From Hydractinia symbiolongicarpus (Eukaryota; Cnidaria; Hydrozoa; Anthoathecata; Hydractiniidae), in contig NC_079881.1 in NCBI RefSeq assembly GCF_029227915.1, positions 23,103,501 through 23,167,500 on the forward strand: a stretch of DNA of 64,000 nucleotides, given 5' to 3'. Both the position numbers and the translations under genes were made by a program. The notes under the pieces were generated by a model. It saw only the letters and a program-made list of their open reading frames with translations. It had not been told where the DNA came from and ran no database searches. This document shows, piece by piece, positions 1-13,427 of the stretch; within the stretch, counting starts at the first letter, position 1; each line of letters opens with the position of its first letter.

Positions 1-373
1 TAATTTGATATGATTGCTGGAATTCAGCGATTACATTAGGCTCTGTGGTAGCGCTTTATTTAAAAATTTAGATAAATAAATCATTTTTTACTGTGGGACC
101 AATCCTAGCCGTTAGTTCGCGGTGAAGAAATACAGACAGTTTCAAAAACTACATTTCATTGACTTTCTGTCGGGGTCAATCCGTTTGAGTTACAACGGTT
201 GCATCACATATTCGTACCAACATGTATTTAGTGATTTTCTTCCGATATTACTAAGTTGCATTGCTTTTAACAGTAAAACGATTGACTGTGGGATTTAATT
301 GAACTGATTCTGGAATGTGACCTTATAAATGTGATAAATCTGCCAATTGGACTGCAAGGAATAACATTCTTCT
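1..373. repeat. Reference satellite unit: internal layout
   Basis: The first unit serves as a map. Positions 27-80 hold GCGATTACATTAGG, GCGCTTTATTT and an A/T-rich stretch. Positions 90-98 hold ACTGTGGGA, which recurs at 285-293. Positions 101-170 are the most type-specific part (ending variants of TTCGCGxTGAAG and the CTxxCGG segment). Positions 181-198 form an imperfect hairpin with CCGTT and AACGG arms around an 8-base loop. The following TTGCRTCACATATTCGTACC and ACATGTATTTA are conserved nearly everywhere. Near the end is TTGGACTGCAA, in most other units TTGGACTCCAA (an 11-bp inverted repeat). The unit ends with CATTCTTCT. Two halves of the unit share motifs in the same order, suggesting an ancient dimer. 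Confidence 0.9.
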
Positions 374-3300
374 TAATGTGATATGATTGCTGGAATTCAG
401 CGATTACATTAGGCTCTGTGGTAGTGCTTTATTTAAAAATTTAGATAAATAAATCATTTTTTACTGTGGGACCAATCCTAGCCGTTAGTTCGCGTTGAAG
501 AAATAGAGACAGTTTCAAAAACTACATTTCATTGATTTTCTAACGGTGTCAATCCGTTTGAGTTACAACGGTTGCGTCACATTTTCGTACTAACATGTAT
601 TTAGTGATTTTTTTCCGATATTACTAAGTTGTATCGGTTTTAACACTGAAGCGATTGACTGTGGGACTTAATTAAACTAACTTTGGACTGTGACCTGATA
701 AATGTGATAAATGAGACAATTGGACTCCAAGAAATAACATTCTTCTTAATTTGATATGATTGCTGGAATTCAGCGATTACATTAGGCTCTGTTGTAGCAC
801 TTTATTTAAAAATTTAGATAAATAAATCATTTTTTACTGTGTTACCAATCCTAGCCGTTAGTTCGCGCTGAAGAAATACAGACAGTTTCAAAAACTACAT
901 TTCATTGACTTTCTGTCGGGGTCAATCCGTTTGAGTTACAACGGTTGCATCACATATTCGTACCAACATGTATTTAGTGATTTTCTTCCGATATTACTAA
1001 GTTGCATTGCTTTTAACAGTGAAACGATTGACTGTGGGATTTAATTGAACTGATTCTGGAATGTGACCTTATAAATGTGATAAATCTGCCAATTGGACTG
1101 CAAGGAATAACATTCTTCTTAATGTGATATGATTGCTGGAATTCAGCGATTACATTAGGCTCTGTGGTAGTGCTTTATTTAAAAATTTAGATAAATAAAT
1201 CATTTTTTACTGTGGGACCAATCCTAGCCGTTAGTTCGCGTTGAAGAAATAGAGACAGTTTCAAAAACTACATTTCATTGATTTTCTAACGGTGTCAATC
1301 CGTTTGAGTTACAACGGTTGCGTCACATATTCGTACCAACATGTATTTAGTGACTTTTTTCCGATATTACTAAGTTGTATCGGTTTTAACAGTGAAGCGA
1401 TTGACTGTGGGACTTAATTAAACTAACTTTGGACTGTGACCTGATAAATGTGATAAATGAGACAATTGGACTCCAAGGAATAACATTCTTCTTAATTTGA
1501 TATGATTGCTGGAATTCAACGATTACATTAGGCTCTGTGGTAGCGCTTTATTTAAAAATTTAGATAAATAAATCATTTTTTACTGTGTTACCAATCCTAG
1601 CCGTTAGTTCGCGCTGAAGAAATACAGACAGTTTCAAAAACTACATTTCATTGTCTTTCTATCGGAGCCAATCCGTTGGAGTTGCAACAGTTGCGTCACA
1701 TATTCGTACCAACATGTATTTAGTGATTTTCTTCCGATATTACTAAGTTGCATTGCTTTTAACAGTGAAACGATTAACTGTGGGATTTAATTGAACTGAT
1801 TCTGGAATGTGACCTTATAAATGTGATAATTGAGCCCATTGGACTCCAAGGAATAACATTCTTCTTAATTTGATATGATTGCTGGAATTCAGCGATTACA
1901 TTAGGCTCTGTGGTAGCGCTTTATTTAAAAATTTAGATAAATAAATCATTTTTTACTGTGGGACCAATCCTAGCCGTTAGTTCGCGGTGAAGAAATACAG
2001 ACAGTTTCAAAAATTACATTTCATTGACTTTCTGTCGGGGTCAATCCGTTTGAGTTACAACGGTTGCATCACATTTTCGTACCAACATGTATTTAGTGAT
2101 TTTCTTCCGATATTACTAAGTTGCATTGCTTTTAACAGTGAAACGATTGACTGTGGGATTTAATTGAACTGATTCTGGAATGTGACCTTATAAATGTGAT
2201 AAATCTGCCAATTGGACTGCAAGGAATAACATTCTTCTTAATGTGATATGATTGCTGGAATTCAGCGATTACATTAGGCTCTGTGGTAGTGCTTTATTTA
2301 AAAATTTAGATAAATAAATCATTTTTTACTGTGGGACCAATCCTAGCCGATAGTTTGCGTTGAAGAAATAGAGACAGTTTCAAAAACTACATTTCATTGA
2401 TTTTCTAACGGTGTCAATCCGTTTGAGTTACAACGGTTGCGTCACATATTCGTACCAACATGTATTTAGTGATTTTTTTCCGATATTACTAAGTTGTATC
2501 GGTTTTAACAGTGAAGCGATTGACTGTGGGACTTAATTAAACTAACTTTGGACTGTGACCTGATAAATGTGATAAATGAGACAATTGGACTCCAAGGAAT
2601 AACATTCTTCTTAATCTGATATGATTGCTGGAATTCAACGATTACATTAGGCTCTGTGGTAGCGCTTTATTTAAAAATTTAGATAAATAAATCATTTTTT
2701 ACTGTGTTACCAATCCTAGCCGTTAGTTCGCGCTGAAGAAATACAGACAGTTTCAAAAACTACATTTCATTGTCTTTCTAACGGTGTCAATCCGTTTGAG
2801 TTACAACGGTTGCGTCACATATTCGTACCAACATGTATTTAGTGATTTTTTTCCGATATTACTAAGTTGTATCGGTTTTAACAGTGAAGCGATTGACTGT
2901 GGGACTTAATTAAACTAACTTTGGACTGTGACCTAATAAATGTGATAAATGAGCCAATTGGACTCCAAGGAATAACATTCTTCTTAATGTGATATGATTG
3001 CTGGAATTCAGCGATTTCATTAGGCTCTGTGGTAGTGCTTTATTTAAAAATTTAGATAAATAAATCATTTTTTACTGTGGGACCAATCCTAGCCGTTAGT
3101 TCGCGTTGAAGAAATAGAGACAGTTTCAAAAACTACATTTCATTGATTTTCTAACGGTGTCAATCCGTTTGAGTTACAACGGTTGCGTCACATATTCCTA
3201 CCAACATGTATTTAGTGATTTTCTTCCGATATTACTAAGTTGCATTGCTTTTAACAGTGAAACGATTGACTGTGGGATTTAATTGAACTGATTCTGGAAT

Positions 3301-6300
3301 GTGACCTTATAAATGTGATAATTGAGCCAATTGGACTCCAAGGAATAACATTCTTCTTAATTTGATATGATTGCTGGAATTCAGCGATTACATTAGGCTC
3401 TGTGGTAGCGCTTTATTTAAAAATTTAGATAAATAAATCATTTTTTACTGTGGGACCAATCCTAGCCGTTAGTTCGCGGTGAAGAAATACAGACAGTTTC
3501 AAAAACTACATTTCATTGACTTTCTGTCGGGGTCAATCCGTTTGAGTTACAACGGTTGCATCACATATTTGTACCAACATGTATTTAGTGATTTTCTTCC
3601 GATATTACTAAGTTGCATTGCTTTTAACAGTGAAACGATTGACTGTGGGATTTAATTGAACTGATTCTGGAATGTGACCTTATAAATGTGATAAATCTGC
3701 CAATTGGACTGCAAGGAATAACATTCTTCTTAATGTGATATGATTGCTGGAATTCAGCGATTACATTAGGCTCTTAGGTAGTGCTTTATTTAAAAATTTA
3801 GATAAATAAATCATTTTTTACTGTGGGACCAATCCTAGCCGTTAGTTCGCGTTGAAGAAATAGAGACAGTTTCAAAAACTACATTTCATTGATTTTCTAA
3901 CGGTGTCAATCCGTTTGAGTTACAACGGTTGCGTCACATTTTCGTACTAACATGTATTTAGTGATTTTTTTCCGATATTACTAAGTTGTATCGGTTTTAA
4001 CACTGAAGCGATTGACTGTGGGACTTAATTAAACTAACTTTGGACTGTGACCTGATAAATGTGATAAATGAGACAATTGGACTCCAAGGAATAACATTCT
4101 TCTTAATTTGATATGATTGCTGGAATTCAGCGATTACATTAGGCTCTGTTGTAGCACTTTATTTAAAAATTTAGATAAATAAATCATTTTTTACTGTGTT
4201 ACCAATCCTAGCCGTTAGTTCGCGCTGAAGAAATACAGACAGTTTCAAAAACTACATTTCATTGTCTTTCTATCGGGGCCAATCTGTTGGAGTTACAACG
4301 GTTGCGTCACATATTCGTACCAACATGTATTTAGTGACTTTTTTCCGATATTACTAAGTTGTATCGGTTTTAACAGTGAAGCGATTGACTGTGGGACTTA
4401 ATTAAACTAACTTTGGACTGTGACCTGATAAATGTGATAAATGAGACAATTGGACTCCAAGGAATAACATTCTTCTTAATTTGATATGATTGCTGGAATT
4501 CAACGATTACATTAGGCTCTGTGGTAGCGCTTTATTTAAAAATTTAGATAAATAAATCATTTTTTACTGTGTTACCAATCCTAGCCGTTAGTTCGCGCTG
4601 AAGAAATACAGACAGTTTCAAAAACTACATTTCATTGTCTTTCTATCGGAGCCAATCCGTTGGAGTTGCAACAGTTGCGTCACATATTCGTACCAACATG
4701 TATTTAGTGATTTTCTTCCGATATTACTAAGTTGCATTGCTTTTAACAGTGAAACGATTAACTGTGGGATTTAATTGAACTGATTCTGGAATGTGACCTT
4801 ATAAATGTGATAATTGAGCCCATTGGACTCCAAGGAATAACATTCTTCTTAATTTGATATGATTGCTGGAATTCAGCGATTACATTAGGCTCTGTGGTAG
4901 CGCTTTATTTAAAAATTTAGATAAATAAATCATTTTTTACTGTGGGACCAATCCTAGCCGTTAGTTCGCGGTGAAGAAATACAGACAGTTTCAAAAATTA
5001 CATTTCATTGACTTTCTGTCGGGGTCAATCCGTTTGAGTTACAACGGTTGCATCACATTTTCGTACCAACATGTATTTAGTGATTTTCTTCCGATATTAC
5101 TAAGTTGCATTGCTTTTAACAGTGAAACGATTGACTGTGGGATTTAATTGAACTGATTCTGGAATGTGACCTTATAAATGTGATAATTGAGCCAATTGGA
5201 CTCCAAGGAATAACATTCTTCTTAATTTGATATGATTGCTGGAATTCAGCGATTACATTAGGCTCTGTGGTAGCGCTTTATTTAAAAATTTAGATAAATA
5301 AATCATTTTTTACTGTGGGACCAATCCTAGCCGTTAGTTCGCGGTGAAGAAATACAGACAGTTTCAAAAACTACATTTCATTGACTTTCTGTCGGGGTCA
5401 ATCCGTTTGAGTTACAACGGTTGCATCACATATTCGTACCAACATGTATTTAGTGATTTTCTTCCGATATTACTAAGTTGCATTGCTTTTAACAGTGAAA
5501 CGATTGACTGTGGGATTTAATTGAACTGATTCTGGAATGTGACCTTATAAATGTGATAAATCTGCCAATTGGACTGCAAGGAATAACATTCTTCTTAATG
5601 TGATATGATTGCTGGAATTCAGCGATTACATTAGGCTCTGTGGTAATGCTTTATTTAAAAATTTAGATAAATAAATAATTTTTTACTGTGGGACCAATCC
5701 TAGCCGTTAGTTCGCGTTGAAGAAATAGAGACAGTTTCAAAAACTAAATTTCATTGATTTTCTAACGGTGTCAATCCGTTTGAGTTACAACGGTTGCGTC
5801 ACATATTCGTACCAACATGTATTTAGTGACTTTTTTCCGATATTACTAAGTTGTATCGGTTTTAACAGTGAAGCGATTGACTGTGGGACTTAATTAAACT
5901 AACTTTGGACTGTGACCTGATAAATGTGATAAATGAGACAATTGGACTCCAAGGAATAACATTCTTCTTAATTTGATATGATTGCTGGAATTCAACGATT
6001 ACATTAGGCTCTGTGGTAACGCTTTATTTAAAAATTTAGATAAATAAATCATTTTTTACTGTGTTACCAATCCTAGCCGTTAGTTCGCGCTGAAGAAATA
6101 CAGACAGTTTCAAAAACTACATTTCATTGTCTTTCTATCGGAGCCAATCCGTTGGAGTTGCAACAGTTGCGTCACATATTCGTACCAACATGTATTTAGT
6201 GATTTTCTTCCGATATTACTAAGTTGCATTGCTTTTAACAGTGAAACGATTAACTGTGGGATTTAATTGAACTGATTCTGGAATGTGACCTTATAAATGT

Positions 6301-9300
6301 GATAATTGAGCCCATTGGACTCCAAGGAATAACATTCTTCTTAATTTGATATGATTGCTGGAATTCAGCGATTACATTAGGCTCTGTGGTAGCGCTTTAT
6401 TTAAAAATTTAGATAAATAAATCATTTTTTACTGTGGGACCAATCCTAGCCGTTAGTTCGCGGTGAAGAAATACAGACAGTTTCAAAAATTACATTTCAT
6501 TGACTTTCTGTCGGGGTCAATCCGTTTGAGTTACAACGGTTGCATCACATTTTCGTACCAACATGTATTTAGTGATTTTCTTCCGATATTACTAAGTTGC
6601 ATTGCTTTTAACAGTGAAACGATTGACTGTGGGATTTAATTGAACTGATTCTGGAATGTGACCTTATAAATGTGATAAATCTGCCAATTGGACTGCAAGG
6701 AATAACATTCTTCTTAATGTGATATGATTGCTGGAATTCAGCGATTACATTAGGCTCTGTGGTAGTGCTTTATTTAAAAATTTAGATAAATAAATCATTT
6801 TTTACTGTGGGACCAATCCTAGCCGTTAGTTTGCGTTGAAGAAATAGAGACAGTTTCAAAAACTACATTTCATTGATTTTCTAACGGTGTCAATCCGTTT
6901 GAGTTACAACGGTTGCGTCACATATTCGTACCAACATGTATTTAGTGATTTTTTTCCGATATTACTAAGTTGTATCGGTTTTAACACTGAAGCGATTGAC
7001 TGTGGGACTTAATTAAACTAACTTTGGACTGTGACCTGATAAATGTGATAAATGAGACAATTGGACTCCAAGGAATAACATTCTTCTTAATTTGATATGA
7101 TTGCTGGAATTCAGCGATTACATTAGGCTCTGTGGTAGCACTTTATTTAAAAATTTAGATAAATAAATCATTTTTTACTGTGTTACCAATCCTAGCCGTT
7201 AGTTCGCGCTGAAGAAATACAGACAGTTTCAAATTCTACATTTCATTGTCTTTCTATCGGGGCCAATCTGTTGGAGTTACAACGGTTGCGTCACATATTC
7301 GTACCAACATGTATTTAGTGATTTTCTTCCGATATTACTAAGTTGCATTGCTTTTAACAGTGAAACGATTGACTGTGGGATTTAATTGAACTGATTCTGG
7401 AATGTGACCTTATAAATGTGATAATTGAGCCAATTGGACTCCAAGGAATAACATTCTTCTTAATTTGATATGATTGCTGGAATTCAGCGATTACATTAGG
7501 CTCTGTGGTAGCGCTTTATTTAAAAATTTAGATAAATAAATCATTTTTTACTGTGGGACCAATCCTAGCCGTTAGTTCGCGGTGAAGAAATACAGACAGT
7601 TTCAAAAACTACATTTCATTGACTTTCTGTCGGGGTCAATCCGTTTGAGTTACAACGGTTGCATCACATATTCGTACCAACATGTATTTAGTGATTTTCT
7701 TCCGATATTACTAAGTTGCATTGCTTTTAACAGTGAAACGATTGACTGTGGGATTTAATTGAACTGATTCTGGAATGTGACCTTATAAATGTGATAAATC
7801 TGCCAATTGGACTGCAAGGAATAACATTCTTCTTAATGTGATATGATTGCTGGAATTCAGCGATTACATTAGGCTCTGTGGTAGTGCTTTATTTTAAAAT
7901 TTAGATAAATAAATAATTTTTTACTGTGGGACCAATCCTAGCCGTTAGTTCGCGTTGAAGAAATAGAGACAGTTTCAAAAACTACATTTCATTGATTTTC
8001 TTACGGTGTCAATCCGTTTGAGTTACAACGGTTGCGTCACATATTCGTACCAACATGTATTTAGTGACTTTTTTCCGATATTACTAAGTTGTATCGGTTT
8101 TAACAGTGAAGCGATTGACTGTGGGACTTAATTAAACTAACTTTGGACTGTGACCTGATAAATGTGATAAATGAGACAATTGGACTCCAAGGAATAACAT
8201 TCTTCTTAATTTGATATGATTGCTGGAATTCAACGATTACATTAGGCTCTGTGGTAGCGCTTTATTTAAAAATTTAGATAAATAAATCATTTTTTACTGT
8301 GTTACCAATCCTAGCCGTTAGTTCGCGCTGAAGAAATACAGACAGTTTCAAAAACTACATTTCATTGTCTTTCTATCGGAGCCAATCCGTTGGAGTTGCA
8401 ACAGTTGCGTCACATATTCGTACCAACATGTATTTAGTGATTTTCTTCCGATATTAATAAGTTGCATTGCTTTTAACAGTGAAACGATTAACTGTGGGAT
8501 TTAATTGAACTGATTCTGGAATGTGACCTTATAAATGTGATAATTGAGCCCATTGGACTCCAAGGAATAACATTCTTCTTAATTTGATATGATTGCTGGA
8601 ATTCAGCGATTACATTAGGCTCTGTGGTAGCGCTTTATTTAAAAATTTAGATAAATAAATCATTTTTTACTGTGGGACCAATCCTAGCCGTTAGTTCGCG
8701 GTGAAGAAATACAGACAGTTTCAAAAATTACATTTCATTGACTTTCTGTCGGGGTCAATCCGTTTGAGTTACAACGGTTGCATCACATTTTCGTACCAAC
8801 ATGTATTTAGTGATTTTCTTCCGATATTACTAAGTTGCATTGCTTTTAACAGTGAAACGATTGACTGTGGGATTTAATTGAACTGATTCTGGAATGTGAC
8901 CTTATAAATGTGATAAATCTGCCAATTGGACTGCAAGGAATAACATTCTTCTTAATGTGATATGATTGCTGGAATTCAGCGATTACATTAGGCTCTGTGG
9001 TAGTGCTTTATTTAAAAATTTAGATAAATAAATCATTTTTTACTGTGGGACCAATCCTAGCCGTTAGTTTGCGTTGAAGAAATAGAGACAGTTTCAAAAA
9101 CTACATTTCATTGATTTTCTAACGGTGTCAATCCGTTTGAGTTACAACGGTTGCGTCACATATTCGTACCAACATGTATTTAGTGATTTTTTTCCGATAT
9201 TACTAAGTTGTATCGGTTTTAACAGTGAAGCGATTGACTGTGGGACTTAATTAAACTAACTTTGGACTGTGACCTGATAAATGTGATAATTGAGCCAATT

Positions 9301-9325
9301 GCACTCCAAGGAATAACATTCTTCT
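1..9325. repeat. Homogeneous block: 25 units of exactly 373 bp net
   Basis: Three main unit types alternate: one with GCGGTGAAG and CTGTCGGGG, one starting TAATGTGAT with GCGTTGAAG and TAACGGTGTC, and one with GTGTTACC and TATCGGAGCC. The third type's TATCGGAGCC tract occurs at 1660, 4644, 6136 and 8374, that is at spacings of 8, 4 and 6 units, so no single higher-order unit rules. A rare variant (ATTTTCGTACTAAC) at 581 and 3938 shows a nine-unit (3357-bp) duplication, whereas slightly further right the same two stretches match at an eight-unit offset. Confidence 0.9.
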
Positions 9326-11562
9326 TAATTTGATATGATTGCTGGAATTCAGCGATTACATTAGGGTCTGTGGTAGCGCTTTATTTAAAAATTTAGATAA
9401 ATAAATCATTTTTTACTGTGGGACCAATCCTAGCCGTTAGTTCGCGCTGAAGAAATACAGACAGTTTCAAAAACTACATTTCATTGACTTTCTATCGGGG
9501 TCAAGCCGTTTGAGTTAGAACGGTTGCATCACATATTCGTACCAACATGTATTTAGTGATTTTCTTCCGATATTACTAAGTTGCATTGCTTTTAACAGTG
9601 AAACGATTGACTGTGGGATTTAATTGAACTGATTCTGGAATGTGACCTTATAAATGTGATAAATATGCCAATTGGACTCCCAGGAAAAACATTCTTCTTA
9701 ATTTGATATGATTGCTGGAATTCAGCGATTACATTAGGCTCTGTGGTAGCGCTTTATTTAAAAATTTAGATGAATAAATCATTTTTTACTGTGGGACCAA
9801 TCCTAGCGGTTAGTTCGCGTTGAAGGAATAGAGACAGTTTCAAAAACTACATTTCATTGATTTTCTAACGGTGTCAATCCGTTTGAGTTACAACGGTTGC
9901 ATCACATATTCGTACCAACATGTATTTAGTGATTTTCTTCCGATATTACTAAGTTGCATTGCTTTTAACAGTGAACGATTGACTGTGGGATTTAATTGAA
10001 CTGATTCTGGAATGTGACCTGATAAATGTGATAAATTTGCCAATTGGACTCCGAGGAATAACATTCTTCTTAATTTGATATGATTGCTGGAATTCAGCGA
10101 TTACATTAGGCATTGCGGTAGCGCTTTATTTAAAAATTTAGATAAATAAATCATTTTTTACTGTGGGAACAATCCTAGCCGTTAGTTCGCGCTGAAGAAA
10201 TACAGACAGTTTCAAAAACTAAATTTCATTGATTTTCTAGCGGCATAAATCCGTTTGAGTTACAACGGTTGCGTCACATATTCTTACCAACATGTACTTA
10301 GCGATAGTAATCGGATATTACTAGGTTGCACCGCTTTTAACAGTGAAACGATTGACTGTGGGACTTAATTGAACGAATTCTGGACTGTGACCTTATAAAT
10401 GTGATAAATGAGCCAAATGGACTCCAAGGAATAACATTCTTCTTAAATCGACATGATTGTTGGAATTCAGCGAGTACACTAGGCTCTGTTGTAGCGCTTT
10501 ATTTAAAAATTTAGATAAATAAGTCTTTTTTTGCTGTGGGACCAATCCTGGCCGTTACCATGCGCTGAATAAATAAGAACAGTTTCGAAGACTACATTTC
10601 ATTGACTTTCTAGCGGTATAACTCTGTTTGAGTTGCAACGGTTGCGTCACATATTCATACCAACATGTATTTAACGATAGTATTCGGATATTATTAGGTT
10701 GCATCGCCTTTAACAGTGAAACGCTTGACTGTGGGACTTAATTGAACTAACTTTGGACTGTGACCTGATAAATGTGATAAATGAGACAATTGGACTCCAA
10801 GGAATAACATTCTTCTTAATTTGATATTATTGCTGGAATTCAACGATTACATTAGGCTCTGTGGTAGCGCTTTATTTAAAAATTTAGATAAATAAATCAT
10901 TTTTTACTGTGGGACCAATCCTAGCCGTTAGATCGCGCTGAAGAAATAGAGACAGTTTCAAAAACTACATTTCATTGACTTTCTATCGGGGCCAATCCGT
11001 TTGAGTTACAACGGTTGCGTCACATATTCGTACCAACATGTATTTAGTGATTTTCTTCCGATATTACTAAGTTGCATTGCTCTTAACAGTGAAACGATTG
11101 ACTGTGGGATTTAATTGAACTGATTCTGGAATGTGACCTTATAAATGTGATAATTGAGACAATTGGACTCCAAGGAATATCATTCTTCTTAATTTGATAT
11201 GATTGCTGGAATTCAGCGATTACATTAGGCTCTGTTGTAGCGCTTTATTTAAAAATTTAGATAAATAAATCATTTTTTACTGTGGGACCAATCCTAGCCG
11301 TTAGTTCGCGCTGAAGAAATACAGACAGTTTCAAAAACTAAACTTCATTGACTTTCTAGCGGCATAAATCCGTTTGAGTTACAACGGTTGCGTCACATAT
11401 TCGTACCAACATGTACTTAGCGATAGTACTCGGACATTACTAGGTTGCACCGCTTTTAACAGTGAAATGATTGACTGTGGGATTTAATTGAACTGATTCT
11501 GGACTGTGACCTTATAAATGTGATAAATGAGCCAATTGGACTCCAAGGAATAACATTCTTCT
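9326..11562. repeat. Six-unit block X, copy 1 (2237 bp)
   Basis: Begins with a unit carrying ATTAGGGTCTG. It contains a unit with GATGAATAAATC at about 9769, the diverged D-type unit starting at 10444, and a TTGATATTATTGC unit at about 10817. It matches 16039-18275 across its whole length, 6713 bp away (18 units less 1 bp). It carries a private 1-bp deletion (CAGTGAACG near 9971). Confidence 0.85.
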
Positions 11563-13427
11563 TAATTTGATATGATTGCTGGAATTCAGCGATTACATTA
11601 GGCTCTGTGGTAGCGCTTTACTTAAAAATTTAGATTAATAAATCATTTTTTACTGTGGGAACAATCCTAGCGGTTAGTTCGCGTTGAAGAAATAGAGACA
11701 GTTTCAAAAACTACATTTCATTGATTTTCTAACGATGTCAATCCGTTTGAGTTACAACGGTTGCGTCACATATTCGTACCAACATGTATTTAGTGATTTT
11801 TTTCCGATATTACTAAGTTGTATCGGTTTTAACAGTGAAGCGATTGACTGTGGGACTTAATTAAACTAACTTTAGACTGTGACCTGATAAATGTGATAAT
11901 TGAGCCAATTGGACTCCAAGGAATAACATTCTTCTTAATTTGATATGATTGCTGGAATTCAGCGATTACATTAGGGTCTGTGGTAGCGCTTTATTTAAAA
12001 ATTTAGATAAATAAATCATTTTTTACTGTGGGACCAATCCTAGCCGTTAGTTCGCGCTGAAGAAATACAGACAGTTTCAAAAACTACATTTCATTGACTT
12101 TCTATCGGGGTCAAGCCGTTTGAGTTACAACGGTTGCGTCACATATTCGTACCAACATGTATTTAGTGATTTTCTTCCGATATTACTAAGTTGCATTGCT
12201 CTTAACAGTGAAACGATTGACTGTGGGATTTAATTGAACTGATTCTGGAATGTGACCTTATAAATGTGATAATTGAGACAATTGGACTCCAAGGAATAAC
12301 ATTCTTCTTAATTTGATATGATTGCTGGAATTCAGCGATTACATTAGGCTCTGTGGTAGCGCTTTATTTAAAAATTTAGATAAATAAATCATTTTTTACT
12401 GTGGGACCAATCCTAGCCGTTAGTTCGCGCTGAAGAAATACAGACAGTTTCAAAAACTAAACTTCATTGACTTTCTAGCGGCATAAATTCGTTTGAGTTA
12501 CAACGGTTGCGTCACATATTCGTACCAACATGTACTTAGCGATAGTACTCGGACATTACTAGGTTGCACCGCTTTTAACAGTGAAATGATTGACTGTGGG
12601 ATTTAATTGAACTGATTCTGGAATGTGACCTTATAAATGTGATAATTGAGACAATTGGACTCCAAGGAATAACATTCTTCTTAATTTGATATGATTGCTG
12701 GAATTCAGCGATTACATTAGGCTCTGTGGTAGCGCTTTATTTAAAAATTTAGATAAATAAATCATTTTTTACTGTGGGACCAATCCTAGCCGTTAGTTCG
12801 CGCTGAAGAAATACAGACAGTTTCAAAAACTAAACTTCATTGACTTTCTAGCGGCATAAATTCGTTTGAGTTACAACGGTTGCGTCACATATTCGTACCA
12901 ACATGTACTTAGCGATAGTACTCGGACATTACTAGGTTGCACCGCTTTTAACAGTGAAATGATTGACTGTGGGATTTAATTGAACTGATTCTGGACTGTG
13001 ACCTTATAACTGTGATAAATGAGCCAATTGGACTCCAAGGAATAACATTCTTCTTAATTCGACATGATTGCTGGAATTCAGCGAGTACACTAGGCCCTGT
13101 GGTAGCGCTTTATTTAAAAATTTAGATAAATAAATCATTTTTTACTCCGGGACCAATCCTAGCCGTTAGTTCGCGCTGAAGAAATAGAGACAGTTTCAAA
13201 AACTACATTTCAATGACTTTCTAACGGGGTCAATCCGTTTGAGTTACAACGGTTGCGTCACATATTCGTACCAACATGTATTTAGTGATTTTCTTCCGAT
13301 ATTACTAAGTTGCATCGCCTTTAACAGTAAAACGCTTGACTGTGGGATTTAATTGAACTGATTCTGGACTGTGACCTTATAAATGTGATAAATGAGCCAA
13401 TTGGACTCCAAGGAATAACATTCTTCT
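11563..13427. repeat. Five-unit block Y, copy 1 (1865 bp)
   Basis: Starts with a unit marked by CTTTACTTAAAAATTTAGATT and GCGGTTAGTTCGCG. It is followed by a GGGTCTG unit, two near-identical units with ACTAAACTTC and ACTCGGACATTAC, and a unit with CGACATG and ACTCCGGG. The next 1865 bp repeat this order with very few differences, so this is a recent five-unit tandem duplication. Confidence 0.88.

Noticed and set aside
181-198. RNA gene or terminator at the CCGTT/AACGG hairpin
   Set aside because: The stem is only 5 bp with an 8-base loop and no following U-run or polymerase III boxes. It is better treated as part of a conserved DNA segment.
207-223. CENP-B box-like sequence in each unit
   Set aside because: ATTCGTACCAAC fits TTCGnnnnA of the box, but the essential CGGG half is replaced by ATGT. 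A half match in a 373-bp unit can occur by chance.
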